From an uncultured Eubacteriales bacterium (GTDB lineage: Bacteria; Bacillota; Clostridia; Christensenellales; Aristaeellaceae): 64,000 nucleotides of DNA. The stretch lies in contig CACZLE010000004.1 in NCBI GenBank assembly GCA_902781945.1, positions 1 to 64,000 of the forward strand, given 5' to 3'. Below are positions 40,410 through 48,525 of the stretch, in pieces (within the stretch, counting starts at the first letter, position 1; each line of letters starts with the position of its first letter). The notes below the pieces were generated by a model. That model was not told the origin of the DNA. It did no database searches and saw only the letters and a list, made by a program, of their open reading frames with translations. A program made the position numbers and the translations under genes.

Positions 40410-42371
40410 TCAAATCCGCATGGCCCTTGTGGCGTTGAGCACGGCGATGACCGACACGCCCACGTCCGCGAACACGGCCAGCCACATATTGGCAATGCCG
40501 AAGGCGCCCAGGATCATGATAAGAATCTTGACGCCCAGGGCGAAGGCGATGTTCTGCCAGGCGATCCGGCGGGTGCGGCGGGCAATGCGGATGGCCAGGG
40601 GCAGGCGGGCGGGATCGTCGTCCATCAGCACCACGTCGGCGGCCTCCACGGCGGCGTCGGAGCCCAGCGCGCCCATGGCCACGCCCACGTCGGCCCGGGC
40701 CAGGACGGGGGCGTCGTTGACGCCATCGCCCACGAAGGCCAGGGAGGTATTCTCGGGCTTGGACTGGAGCAGGGCTTCCACATGGCTCACCTTGTCCTGG
40801 GGCAGCAGGCCCGCGTGGACTTCGTCCACATGCACCTGAGCCGCCACGCGCTGGGCGTTTTCTTCCTTGTCGCCGGTGAGCATCACGGTGCGGCGGACGC
40901 CCAGGCTCTTGAGGCCGTCCATGGCCTGCACAGCGCCGGGCTTTACCGCGTCCTCAATGACCAGATAGCCCGCATATTGGCCGTCCACGGCGGCATAGAC
41001 GCAGTTTTCTTCCACTTTTCCGGGCTGCCTGCCCGTGGCCTTTTCCATCAGCCGGGCGTTGCCCAGGGCCACCTTGCGGCCATCCACCAGGGCTTCCACG
41101 CCGTAGCCCGCCTCCTCGTGGGCCTCGGTGAGCCGGGCGTTTTCGATGGGGCGGCCATAGGCGGCGCGGATGGCCTGGGCGATGGGATGCAGGGACAGAG
41201 CTTCCGCATGGGCGGCCAGCTGGAGCAGCTCTTCTTCATTGATCTTTTCCGCCTGCACGCTCGTCACGGCCATGCGGCCCTGGGTGAGGGTGCCCGTCTT
41301 ATCAAAGACCACCGTATCGCAAGCGCACAGGGATTCCAGCAGGTTGCTGCCCTTGATCAGGATGCCGTTTTTGGAGGCGCAGCCGATGCCCGCGTAGAAG
41401 GTGAGGGGCACGGACAGCACCAGGGCGCAGGGGCAGGAGATGACCAGGAAGATCAGCGCCCGGCGCAGCCAAAGGACAAAGGCCTGGCCCGTCACCAGGG
41501 GCGGAACGACGCACAGCAGCACCGCCAGCAGGCACACGATGGGCGTATACCAATGGGCGAAGCGGCTGATAAGGCTCTCGGTGCGGGCCTTGCGCTCGCC
41601 CGCCTCCTCCACCAGCTCCAGAATGCGGGAGACGGTGCTCTCCGCATAGGTGCCCGCGGCGCGGATGCGCAGGGCATCCGTCAGGTTGACGCAGCCGCTG
41701 ACGACCGAATCGCCGGGATTGACCGAACGGGGCGCGGCCTCGCCGGTGAGCGACGAGGTATCCAGCGTGGAGCTGCCGCTGACGATCTCGCCGTCCAGGG
41801 GCACGCGCTCGCCGGGACGCACCACCAGGATATCCCCCGCGTGGACTTCTTCGGGAGAAACAGTGCGGATCTCGCCATCCTGCTCCACGTTGGCGTGGTC
41901 GGGGCGGATGTCCATCAGGTCGCGCACGGCGTCGCGGCTCTTGTCCACGGCGGTATCCTCAAAGAGCTCGCCGATCTGGTTGAACAGCATGACGGCCACG
42001 GCCTCGGGATATTCGCCGATGCACAGCGCGCCGATGGAGGCGATGGACATGAGGAAGGCCTCGTCAAAGACCTCGCCATGGAGGATGCCCTTTGCTGCGC
42101 GCGCCAGGGTATCATAGCCCACCACCAGATAGGGCACCAGGAAGGTGAGCAGCCGGGCTATCCCCTCCGTGGGCAGCAGCCAGGCGGCAATCAGCAGCGC
42201 CGCGCCCGCGATGATGCGGATCAGCATGGCCTTGCGCTCGCCTTCCTCGCTTTCGCCGTGATGGCGGCCGCAGCCGCAGCCGTCATCGTGGCAATGGCAA
42301 TGGTCGTGATCATGATGATGCTCGTGCTCATGCTCGTGATGATGATGTTCGTGCTCGTGATCGTGACTCAT
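40410..42371 (-). CDS. Zn/Cd-type heavy-metal P1B ATPase with His-rich N-terminus
   Basis: 653 residues. The first 38 residues hold 18 His plus Cys pairs (HCHCHDDGCGCG) instead of a GMxCxxC metal domain. The rest is a complete P1B ATPase: LTGEA in the actuator domain, the SCPCAL metal-binding helix, DKTGTLTQGR with the phosphorylated Asp, LSLHPIAQA, MLTGDKEENA and GDGVNDAPVLARADVGVAMG. These features fit zinc/cadmium exporters (ZntA/CadA). The ArsR-type gene 15 bases upstream, with a palindromic operator, indicates metal-induced expression. Confidence 0.93.
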   Translation of the reverse strand: MSHDHEHEHHHHEHEHEHHHDHDHCHCHDDGCGCGRHHGESEEGERKAMLIRIIAGAALLIAAWLLPTEGIARLLTFLVPYLVVGYDTLARAAKGILHGEVFDEAFLMSIASIGALCIGEYPEAVAVMLFNQIGELFEDTAVDKSRDAVRDLMDIRPDHANVEQDGEIRTVSPEEVHAGDILVVRPGERVPLDGEIVSGSSTLDTSSLTGEAAPRSVNPGDSVVSGCVNLTDALRIRAAGTYAESTVSRILELVEEAGERKARTESLISRFAHWYTPIVCLLAVLLCVVPPLVTGQAFVLWLRRALIFLVISCPCALVLSVPLTFYAGIGCASKNGILIKGSNLLESLCACDTVVFDKTGTLTQGRMAVTSVQAEKINEEELLQLAAHAEALSLHPIAQAIRAAYGRPIENARLTEAHEEAGYGVEALVDGRKVALGNARLMEKATGRQPGKVEENCVYAAVDGQYAGYLVIEDAVKPGAVQAMDGLKSLGVRRTVMLTGDKEENAQRVAAQVHVDEVHAGLLPQDKVSHVEALLQSKPENTSLAFVGDGVNDAPVLARADVGVAMGALGSDAAVEAADVVLMDDDPARLPLAIRIARRTRRIAWQNIAFALGVKILIMILGAFGIANMWLAVFADVGVSVIAVLNATRAMRI

Positions 42372-42386
42372 GACAGCGTCCTCCCT

Positions 42387-42770
42387 TTATTCCTGCACGT
42401 GCTCCATGCCCTGGCTGAGCAGGGTGCGCACGTGTTCGTCTGCCAAAGCGTAAAAAACGATTTTGCCCTCCCGGCGATAGCGCACCAGCTGGGCCTGGCG
42501 CAGAATGCGCAGCTGATGGGACACGGCGGATACCGACATGCCCAGGAGCAGGCTCAGGTCGCACACGCACATCTCGGACACCAGCAGCACAAACAGGATG
42601 CGGCACCGGGTGCTGTCCCCCAGGACCTTGAACAGCTCGCTGACATCCAGCATGGTGTCGTCGTCCGGCAGAGTGGCTCTGATCTTGGCCACGGCGTCCG
42701 GATGGGCGTTCTGAAAGGCGCAGACAGGGGCTTCTTCATTCTGCAGGGGTTCTCGCTCCAGCTCTTCCAT
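42387..42770 (-). CDS. ArsR/SmtB-family metal-sensing repressor
   Basis: 127 residues. The winged helix is complete (ELFKVLGDSTRCRILFVLL, then SVSAVSHQLRILRQAQLVRYRREGKIVFYAL). The CVCDL motif at the start of the DNA-binding unit is the alpha-3 site of CadC/ArsR, and DEHVRTLLSQGMEHV near the end supplies the alpha-5 Asp/His site of zinc sensors such as SmtB/CzrA. The start at 42770 has AAGGAGG 8 bases before it; an upstream in-frame ATG lacks a site. It represses its own operon until Zn, Cd or Pb binds. Confidence 0.92.
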   Translation of the reverse strand: MEELEREPLQNEEAPVCAFQNAHPDAVAKIRATLPDDDTMLDVSELFKVLGDSTRCRILFVLLVSEMCVCDLSLLLGMSVSAVSHQLRILRQAQLVRYRREGKIVFYALADEHVRTLLSQGMEHVQE

Positions 42771-42797
42771 TGTGCGCGCCTCCTTTTTTGCAAACAT

Positions 42798-42813
42798 TTG
42801 AACATCTGTTCAA
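42798..42813. promoter_or_regulatory. ArsR/SmtB-type operator
   Basis: TTGAACATCTGTTCAA is a 7-2-7 perfect inverted repeat, the classic TGAACA/TGTTCA half-site pair. It lies between the -10 hexamer and the gene, where binding blocks initiation. Confidence 0.85.
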
Positions 42814-42818
42814 GTGTT

Positions 42819-42847
42819 ATTATATGCACTCGCTATGCCGGTGTCAA
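42819..42847 (-). promoter_or_regulatory. Consensus promoter of metal-efflux operon
   Basis: Minus-strand TTGACA (42847-42842), a 17-base spacer and TATAAT (42824-42819), directly followed by the operator. Confidence 0.88.
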
Positions 42848-42976
42848 TAGCGAAAATGAAAAAGGCAATATCAGACAATATTCGCGCAACATCTTCTTTT
42901 CAATCTCTCGCTGTTTATGATATACTGTATTCCAACGACAGCCTGTATGAACTGATGATATAAGGAGGTTTTGCCC

Positions 42977-44965
42977 ATGACTTACTATGTGAACGTCAAC
43001 GCCCCCAAGGACGGCAACGGCAGCAAGGAAACGCCCTTCCGCCACATCGACGACGCGGCCCGGGTGGCCGTAGCTGGGGATGAGATCATCGTGGCCCCGG
43101 GCGTCTACCGGGAATACGTCAATCCCCGCAACGCGGGCACGGAGGAAAAGCGCATCACCTACCGCAGCGAAATCCCCCTGGGCGCGGTGATCACCGGTGC
43201 GGAGGAAGTAAAGGGCTGGGCGCCCTATGAGGGCAATGTCTGGACGGCCCGGGTGGATAACGGCATTTTCGGGGCGTACAATCCCTATACCACCTTCGTG
43301 TGCGGCGACTGGTATTTCGCGCCCACGGTGCGGCATACCGGCGCGGTATATATCAACGATCTGATGATGTATGAGACGGTAAGTCTGGAGGAATGCATCC
43401 AGGGCGAAATCGATCCCACCAGCTGGCAGCCGGAGGAGAGCAGATACAAGTGGTTCAGCCGTCAGGAAGGCCAGGAGACCGTGCTGTTTGCCAATTTCCA
43501 GGGCAAGGACCCCAACAAAGAAAAAGTGGAGATCAACGTGCGGCGCAACTGCTTTATGCCGGACAAGACCGGCGTGGGCTATATCACCGTGAGCGGCTTT
43601 GATATCCAGAAGGCCGCCACCACCTGGGCCCCGCCCGCCGCCTATCAGGACGGCATGATCGGCCCGCACTGGAGCCGGGGCTGGATCATCGAGGACTGCG
43701 AGATCAGCAACAGCCGGTGCTGCGGCATCTCCTTAGGCAAATACCGCGACCCGGAAAACGACATGTATTTCTACACCAAGCACGTCAAATCCCCCACTCA
43801 GATGGAGCGGGACGCCGTGTGCCGGGGCCAGTATCATGGATGGCTGAAGGAAAAGGTGGGCGGCCACATCATCCGCCGCTGCCACGTGCACCACTGCGAG
43901 CAGACGGGCATCGTGGGCCGCATGGGCGCGGTGTTCTCCACCATCGAGGATTGCCACATCCACCACGTGTGCAACAGCCAGCAGCTGGGCGGCGCGGAGA
44001 CCGCGGGCATCAAGCTGCACGCCGCCATCGACGTGACCATCCGCCGCAACCACATCCACAACTGCATCATGGGCATATGGCTGGACTGGGAAGCCCAGGG
44101 CGCGCGGATCACCCAGAACCTGCTGCATGACAACCAGCGGCCCGAGAACGTACAGCCCGCCCAGGGAGCCATGTTCTCAAATGACGTGTTCATCGAGGTG
44201 GGCCACGGCCCCACGCTGATCGACAACAATGTGATGCTGTCCAAAACCAGCGTGGTGATCCCCAGCGAGGGCATCGCCGTGGTGCACAATCTGATGCTGG
44301 GCAATTTCGGCCTGATCAACAGCGGCGTGGACAGCATCGTCAACGGCCAGCGGGAGCCCCGCTACACGCCCTATCATATCCGCCATCGCACGGAGGTGGC
44401 GGGGTTCATGACCATCCTGCACGGGGATGACCGGATCTACAATAACATTTTCGTGCAGCATTATCCCATCACCGATCCCGGCAAAACGCCGCAGAACGCC
44501 GATTACGGGGCCGTGGGCACCGCGTGCTTCGATATCTTCCCCACCTACGACGAATGGATCGCCAATTTCATGATGGGCCAGGAGCCCAACATGGGCCATC
44601 TGGCGCAGTATCATTTCGGCCATCTGCCGGTGTGGGTGGAGGGCAACGCCTATTTCAACGGGGCCAACGTGTGCAAGCATGAAAAAAGCCATCTGATCTC
44701 CGATCAGACGGCAAAGGTGGCGCTGGTGGAAAAGGACGGAAAATACAGTCTGGAAACCAACGTCTACGACCTGCTGGGCGACTTCCGCTGCGGCATGATC
44801 CACAGCGATCTGCTGGGCTGCGCCTTTGAGCCCGAGCAGCGCTTCGAGAATCCCGACGGCTCCGCCATCCTGTTTGACCGGGATTACTTTGGCGGCCATC
44901 GCAGCGCAAGCGTGCTGCCGGGGCCCTTTGCGGATGGGGAGAGCGCTGGGAAAATGCTTTGGTGA
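42977..44965 (+). CDS. GH120-type beta-xylosidase (parallel beta-helix)
   Basis: 662 residues without a signal peptide, so cytoplasmic. The whole chain agrees with the GH120 beta-xylosidase fold: EIIVAPGVYREYV at the N-cap, EINVRRNCF, ATTWAPPAAYQDG, HWSRGWIIEDCEI, AGIKLHAAIDVTI, IWLDWEAQG, DVFIEVGHGP and RTEVAGF. By recollection of the Thermoanaerobacterium XylC enzyme, the Asp of LDWEAQG and the Glu of FIEVGHGP are the nucleophile and acid/base. It would release xylose from xylo-oligosaccharides imported into the cell. The ATG at 42977 has AAGGAGG. No xylan transporter or xylose gene adjoins it. Confidence 0.85.
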   Translation: MTYYVNVNAPKDGNGSKETPFRHIDDAARVAVAGDEIIVAPGVYREYVNPRNAGTEEKRITYRSEIPLGAVITGAEEVKGWAPYEGNVWTARVDNGIFGAYNPYTTFVCGDWYFAPTVRHTGAVYINDLMMYETVSLEECIQGEIDPTSWQPEESRYKWFSRQEGQETVLFANFQGKDPNKEKVEINVRRNCFMPDKTGVGYITVSGFDIQKAATTWAPPAAYQDGMIGPHWSRGWIIEDCEISNSRCCGISLGKYRDPENDMYFYTKHVKSPTQMERDAVCRGQYHGWLKEKVGGHIIRRCHVHHCEQTGIVGRMGAVFSTIEDCHIHHVCNSQQLGGAETAGIKLHAAIDVTIRRNHIHNCIMGIWLDWEAQGARITQNLLHDNQRPENVQPAQGAMFSNDVFIEVGHGPTLIDNNVMLSKTSVVIPSEGIAVVHNLMLGNFGLINSGVDSIVNGQREPRYTPYHIRHRTEVAGFMTILHGDDRIYNNIFVQHYPITDPGKTPQNADYGAVGTACFDIFPTYDEWIANFMMGQEPNMGHLAQYHFGHLPVWVEGNAYFNGANVCKHEKSHLISDQTAKVALVEKDGKYSLETNVYDLLGDFRCGMIHSDLLGCAFEPEQRFENPDGSAILFDRDYFGGHRSASVLPGPFADGESAGKMLW

Positions 44966-44968
44966 TCT

Positions 44969-45020
44969 ATACGCGCTTTCTTCCCTGCGAAGAAAGCGCG
45001 TATCCCTTTTCACTCTTATC
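44969..45020. repeat. Hairpin-plus-tail repeat, copy 3
   Basis: A perfect 15-bp stem (44969-44983 with 44989-45003, loop CCTGC) is followed by CCCTTTTCACT. It sits between convergent genes and probably ends transcription in at least one direction. Confidence 0.65.
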
Positions 45021-45633
45021 GAATAAAGTTGGTAAAGGTTTCTTTGCTCGTTTCGGGCAGACCAATCTGCTCCTCGCCCGACCGGATAGCCTTGATCATA
45101 AAGGCCATGTTGCGGCCCAGATTGCGCATGGTCTGCACACCCTCGGCGTCCTTTAGCATCTCCTCGGCGGTATTCCCATGCACGTCGTTCCAGTAGGTGC
45201 TGGGCACGGTGGGCATGCCGTTGATGCCGAAGAACTGGTTGAGCATCTCAAAGGTGGCGCTGTTGCCGCCCCGGCGGCAGGACACCACGGACGCGCCCAC
45301 CTTCATGCGCTTGTCAAAATCAGTGCTGTAAAACAGCCGCTGCAAAAAGGACATAATTGTACCGTTGGGGCCGCCGTAATAGACGGGGGAGCCGATGATG
45401 ATGCCGTCCGCCGCCTCCAGCTTTGGGGCGGTTTCGTTGACCAGATCGTTAAACACGCATTTGCCGGCCTTGCGGCAGCTGTTGCAGGCGATGCAGCCGC
45501 GGATATCCTTGTTGCCCACGTGGATCTCTTCGGTCTCGATGCCCTGAGCGTTCAGCTCCTGGGCGGCGATCTCCAGGGCGGTGTGGATGCAGCCCTTGGC
45601 CTTGGGGCTGCCGTTGATCAGCAATACCTTCAT
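45016..45633 (-). CDS. Flavodoxin-like NAD(P)H-dependent FMN reductase
   Basis: 205 residues. LLINGSPKAKGCIHTALEIAA is the FMN phosphate loop of the flavodoxin-like reductase fold, CIACNSCRKAGKCVFND is a Cys-rich stretch typical of iron-sulfur-flavoprotein relatives, and GSPVYYGGPNGTIMSFLQRLFY binds the flavin ring. The spacing of cysteines is compatible with a 4Fe-4S site as in Isf, or with a redox-active pair. It probably reduces quinones, nitro compounds or iron. It lies 21 bases behind topB on the same strand. Confidence 0.85.
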   Translation of the reverse strand: MKVLLINGSPKAKGCIHTALEIAAQELNAQGIETEEIHVGNKDIRGCIACNSCRKAGKCVFNDLVNETAPKLEAADGIIIGSPVYYGGPNGTIMSFLQRLFYSTDFDKRMKVGASVVSCRRGGNSATFEMLNQFFGINGMPTVPSTYWNDVHGNTAEEMLKDAEGVQTMRNLGRNMAFMIKAIRSGEEQIGLPETSKETFTNFIR

Positions 45634-45654
45634 AAATTTTCTCCTTTCAATGGA

Positions 45655-47829
45655 TCACTTTTTCTCATAGGTGATGGACATGCGGGCCGGAGCGCCGCCG
45701 TCCTTGGGCTCAAAGGTCACGAAGCCATCCTTTATTTGCAGCGTGCCGGTGCTGCCGTTCACAGGGCCGCCCTGCAAAAGCAGCTGCACGATCCTGGCGT
45801 TCAGCGCCGGGCCGCCGCCCCGGGTAAGGCCATCCTTCCACAGGGTGAAATGACAGCCGTTTTTCCAATCGGAGCAGCCGAAGGCCTTGGCGTTCTCCTG
45901 CACAGGCTTGCCGCACAAAGGGCAGGCGACGCCCGCCATCGGCTTGACCGTCGACGTCCTTTTGCCGCCCTTGCCCCGGCGCATCTCCTCGGGAAAATCC
46001 ACCTTGGGAGCGTCCGTCTTGGCATAGTCCACCAGGAAGGCGCTCATGCGGCGGATGCCCTGCATGAAGCGCTGGGTGTCCCGCTGATCGTGGGCGATCT
46101 CGTCCAGGGCCAGTTCCCATTTGCCGGTCATCTCCGGGGAGGCGATCTCATCGGGCACCACGTCGATAAGCTGCACGCCCTTATCCGTGGCGTTGATGGC
46201 CCGGCCCCGGCGCTGGGCGTAGCCCACCTGCAAAAGCCGCTCGATGATGGCAGCCCGGGTGGCCGGAGTGCCCAGCCCTGCACCCTTCATGGATTCCCGC
46301 AGGGCCTCGTCCTCGATCTCCCGGCCCGCGTGCTCCATGGCGGCCAGCAGGCTGGCGTCGGTGTGGGGCGCGGGAGGCTTGGTGGCGCTTTGCTGCACGT
46401 CGGTTTTTTTGACCGTGCGGGTATCCCCCGCGCTCAGGGGCGGCAGGGCCGCCGTATCCTCCTCCTCGGCGTCCTTCTTTTTGCCCCGGGTCTTTTTGGC
46501 GGGCTGCTCCTGCTGATAGAGGGCCTTCCAGCCGATCTGCTTCACCGTCCGGCCCGTGGAGCGAAAGGCTTCGCCCTCGCAATCGGTGATCACCTTCAAG
46601 GCGTCGTACACGTGGGCGGGATAGAAGGCCGCCAGCATGCGGCGGACCACCATGTCATAGAGATTGCGCTCGTCGGTGGGCAGCTTGTCCAGATCGGCGG
46701 TTTTGGGTGTGGGCAGCAGGGCGTGGTGGTCGCTGACCTTGCTGTTGTCGAAAATGCGCTTGGAGATGTAGAGTTTGCCGTCCTCCTTGCGCTCCATGCC
46801 CGCTTCCAGGCTGCGGTAGGGCTCGGGCAGGACCTTGAGGGTCTGATAGAGCTTGGGCACCATATCCATGGGCAGATAGCGGCTGTCCGTGCGGGGATAG
46901 GTGAGCAGCTTCCATTTTTCATAGAGCGCCTGGGCCAATTTGAGGGTCTTGTCCGCCGTGAAGCCCAGGGTGCGGTTGGCGTCCCGCTGGAGAGAGGTCA
47001 GGTCGTAGAGCTGCGGCGGCAGCTCCTTTTTTTCCTCGCTGGCGGCGCTACGCACCGTGGCCTGCTTTCCCTTGACCTTGGCAGCCAGCTCGTCGGCCTT
47101 CTCCTTTGTGGGGATGCGGTTGGCGGTCTTTTCCTCCGCCTTTTCATCGATCCATTGGCCGGTATAATCGCCAAAATCCGCCGTGAGGATAAAATACTCC
47201 ACGGGCTTGAAATTTTCGATCTCCCTGCGGCGCTTGACCAGGATATTGAGGGTGGGCGTCTGCACCCGGCCAATGCTGAGGAGGGCGTTATAGCGCAAGG
47301 TAAAGGCGCGGCTGGCGTTCATGCCCACCAGCCAATCGGCCTCGCTGCGGCAGACGGCGCTTTTATGCAGGCCCTCGTATTCGCTGTCCGGCTTCAGGGT
47401 GTCAAAGCCCTCCCGGATGGCCTCGTCGGTCATGGAGGAGATCCACAGCCGGTCCACAGGCTTTTTGCACTTGGCCTGATCATAGATATAGTGGAAGATC
47501 AGTTCGCCCTCGCGTCCGGCGTCCGTGGCGCAGATCACCCGCTCGGTGGCGGCGTCGTTGATCAGCTTTTTGACCACGGTGAACTGCTTTTTGGTCTTGG
47601 AAATCACCTTTAAGGGCAGTTTTTCCGGCAGCATGGGCAGATCGTCCATGCGCCATTTTTTGTATTTTTCGTCGATCTCGTCGGGCTCGCACAGGGTCAC
47701 CAAATGGCCCACCGCCCAGGTGACGGTATACTTTTCCCCGGTGATGCAGCCCTCGCCATGGCCCTTGCAGCCCAGCACCCGGGCGATATCGCGGCCCACG
47801 CTGGGCTTTTCGGCGACGATCACGATCAT
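45655..47829 (-). CDS. topB: DNA topoisomerase III
   Basis: 724 residues. The TOPRIM domain begins VIVAEKPSVGRDIARVLG and carries ATDAGREGELIF. The catalytic Tyr is in LLTYPRTDSRYL. IGRVQTPTLNILVKRR and a Lys-rich insert (KKTRGKKKDAEEED) follow. The C-terminus has one zinc-ribbon-like unit CPLCGKPVQENAKAFGC. It is a type IA enzyme that decatenates DNA. The start at 47829 is directly after the PII-like gene by 15 bases. TopB genes often mark mobile elements, but no other mobility gene is here, so this is taken as chromosomal. Confidence 0.94.
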   Translation of the reverse strand: MIVIVAEKPSVGRDIARVLGCKGHGEGCITGEKYTVTWAVGHLVTLCEPDEIDEKYKKWRMDDLPMLPEKLPLKVISKTKKQFTVVKKLINDAATERVICATDAGREGELIFHYIYDQAKCKKPVDRLWISSMTDEAIREGFDTLKPDSEYEGLHKSAVCRSEADWLVGMNASRAFTLRYNALLSIGRVQTPTLNILVKRRREIENFKPVEYFILTADFGDYTGQWIDEKAEEKTANRIPTKEKADELAAKVKGKQATVRSAASEEKKELPPQLYDLTSLQRDANRTLGFTADKTLKLAQALYEKWKLLTYPRTDSRYLPMDMVPKLYQTLKVLPEPYRSLEAGMERKEDGKLYISKRIFDNSKVSDHHALLPTPKTADLDKLPTDERNLYDMVVRRMLAAFYPAHVYDALKVITDCEGEAFRSTGRTVKQIGWKALYQQEQPAKKTRGKKKDAEEEDTAALPPLSAGDTRTVKKTDVQQSATKPPAPHTDASLLAAMEHAGREIEDEALRESMKGAGLGTPATRAAIIERLLQVGYAQRRGRAINATDKGVQLIDVVPDEIASPEMTGKWELALDEIAHDQRDTQRFMQGIRRMSAFLVDYAKTDAPKVDFPEEMRRGKGGKRTSTVKPMAGVACPLCGKPVQENAKAFGCSDWKNGCHFTLWKDGLTRGGGPALNARIVQLLLQGGPVNGSTGTLQIKDGFVTFEPKDGGAPARMSITYEKK

Positions 47830-47844
47830 AAGCAGATTGCTCCT

Positions 47845-48522
47845 TTATTCTTCCTCTTCCTCGATGCGGCGCAGGCCCGCCACCTGGGAGACGGGCAGGG
47901 AAAAGCACACCGCCTCGGCCTTGGTCTGGGTGCCGGCCTTTTCCATGATGGCGCGCATGATATCCGCCTTGTTTTTGGCGCTGGCCACGATGAGCACCAC
48001 CTCTTTTTCATCGGCGATGGACATGCCGTGGAATTTTTCCGTCTGTTTGATCATGGTGCCCTTGGCGCTGATCACCGTGCCGCCGCCCGCGCCTGCGGGC
48101 CGGGCCGCGTCCATGACCATATCCGAATAGCCTTCGTTAAGGATCACATAAATCAGCTCGTGGGCAAATTCCATTTTGGGTTTCTCCGAATCCATGGGTT
48201 TGTTATCCGTCAGGTATGCCATGGTCTGGGCTCCTCCTATGCTCTTGATGGGTACGGACAGCATGATCCCGTTGCCGGGGATATCGATGAACATGATCAC
48301 CTTGGTCTGGGTGATGAGCTTGCGGGTGCTTTCCCGATCCGCCACGGTGGCCATGACAGCCTTTTCCGTGCCGGTGAGGCCGTGGGTCAACAGATCCTTG
48401 CTGGTGGCGGTGCCCCGGCCCAGCATGGTCAGGGCCACCTTGAGGCCCAGGGATTTATAGATGGCCGCCTGGCGGTCCCGCTTGTCGCGGTCGATGATCG
48501 ATATGACAAAATTCAGTTCCAT
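47845..48522 (-). CDS. Tandem PII-like (GlnB fold) regulatory protein
   Basis: 225 residues made of two ferredoxin-like PII-type halves. The second (about residues 115-225) is the clearer one, with AGAGGGTVISAKGT at the T-loop position, then EKEVVLIVASAKNKADIMRAIMEKAG. The first (residues 1-112) keeps a related GRGTATSKDLLTHGL loop. PII proteins sense ATP/ADP and 2-oxoglutarate and bind transporters. The Tyr uridylylation site is absent. It lies 3 bases after a DUF1538 membrane protein, its probable partner. Confidence 0.82.
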   Translation of the reverse strand: MELNFVISIIDRDKRDRQAAIYKSLGLKVALTMLGRGTATSKDLLTHGLTGTEKAVMATVADRESTRKLITQTKVIMFIDIPGNGIMLSVPIKSIGGAQTMAYLTDNKPMDSEKPKMEFAHELIYVILNEGYSDMVMDAARPAGAGGGTVISAKGTMIKQTEKFHGMSIADEKEVVLIVASAKNKADIMRAIMEKAGTQTKAEAVCFSLPVSQVAGLRRIEEEEE

Positions 48523-48525
48523 CCG

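Noticed and set aside
45655..47829. TopB as sign of an integrative conjugative element
   Set aside because: No relaxase, T4SS, integrase or replication gene is nearby, and neighbouring genes are chromosomal housekeeping functions.
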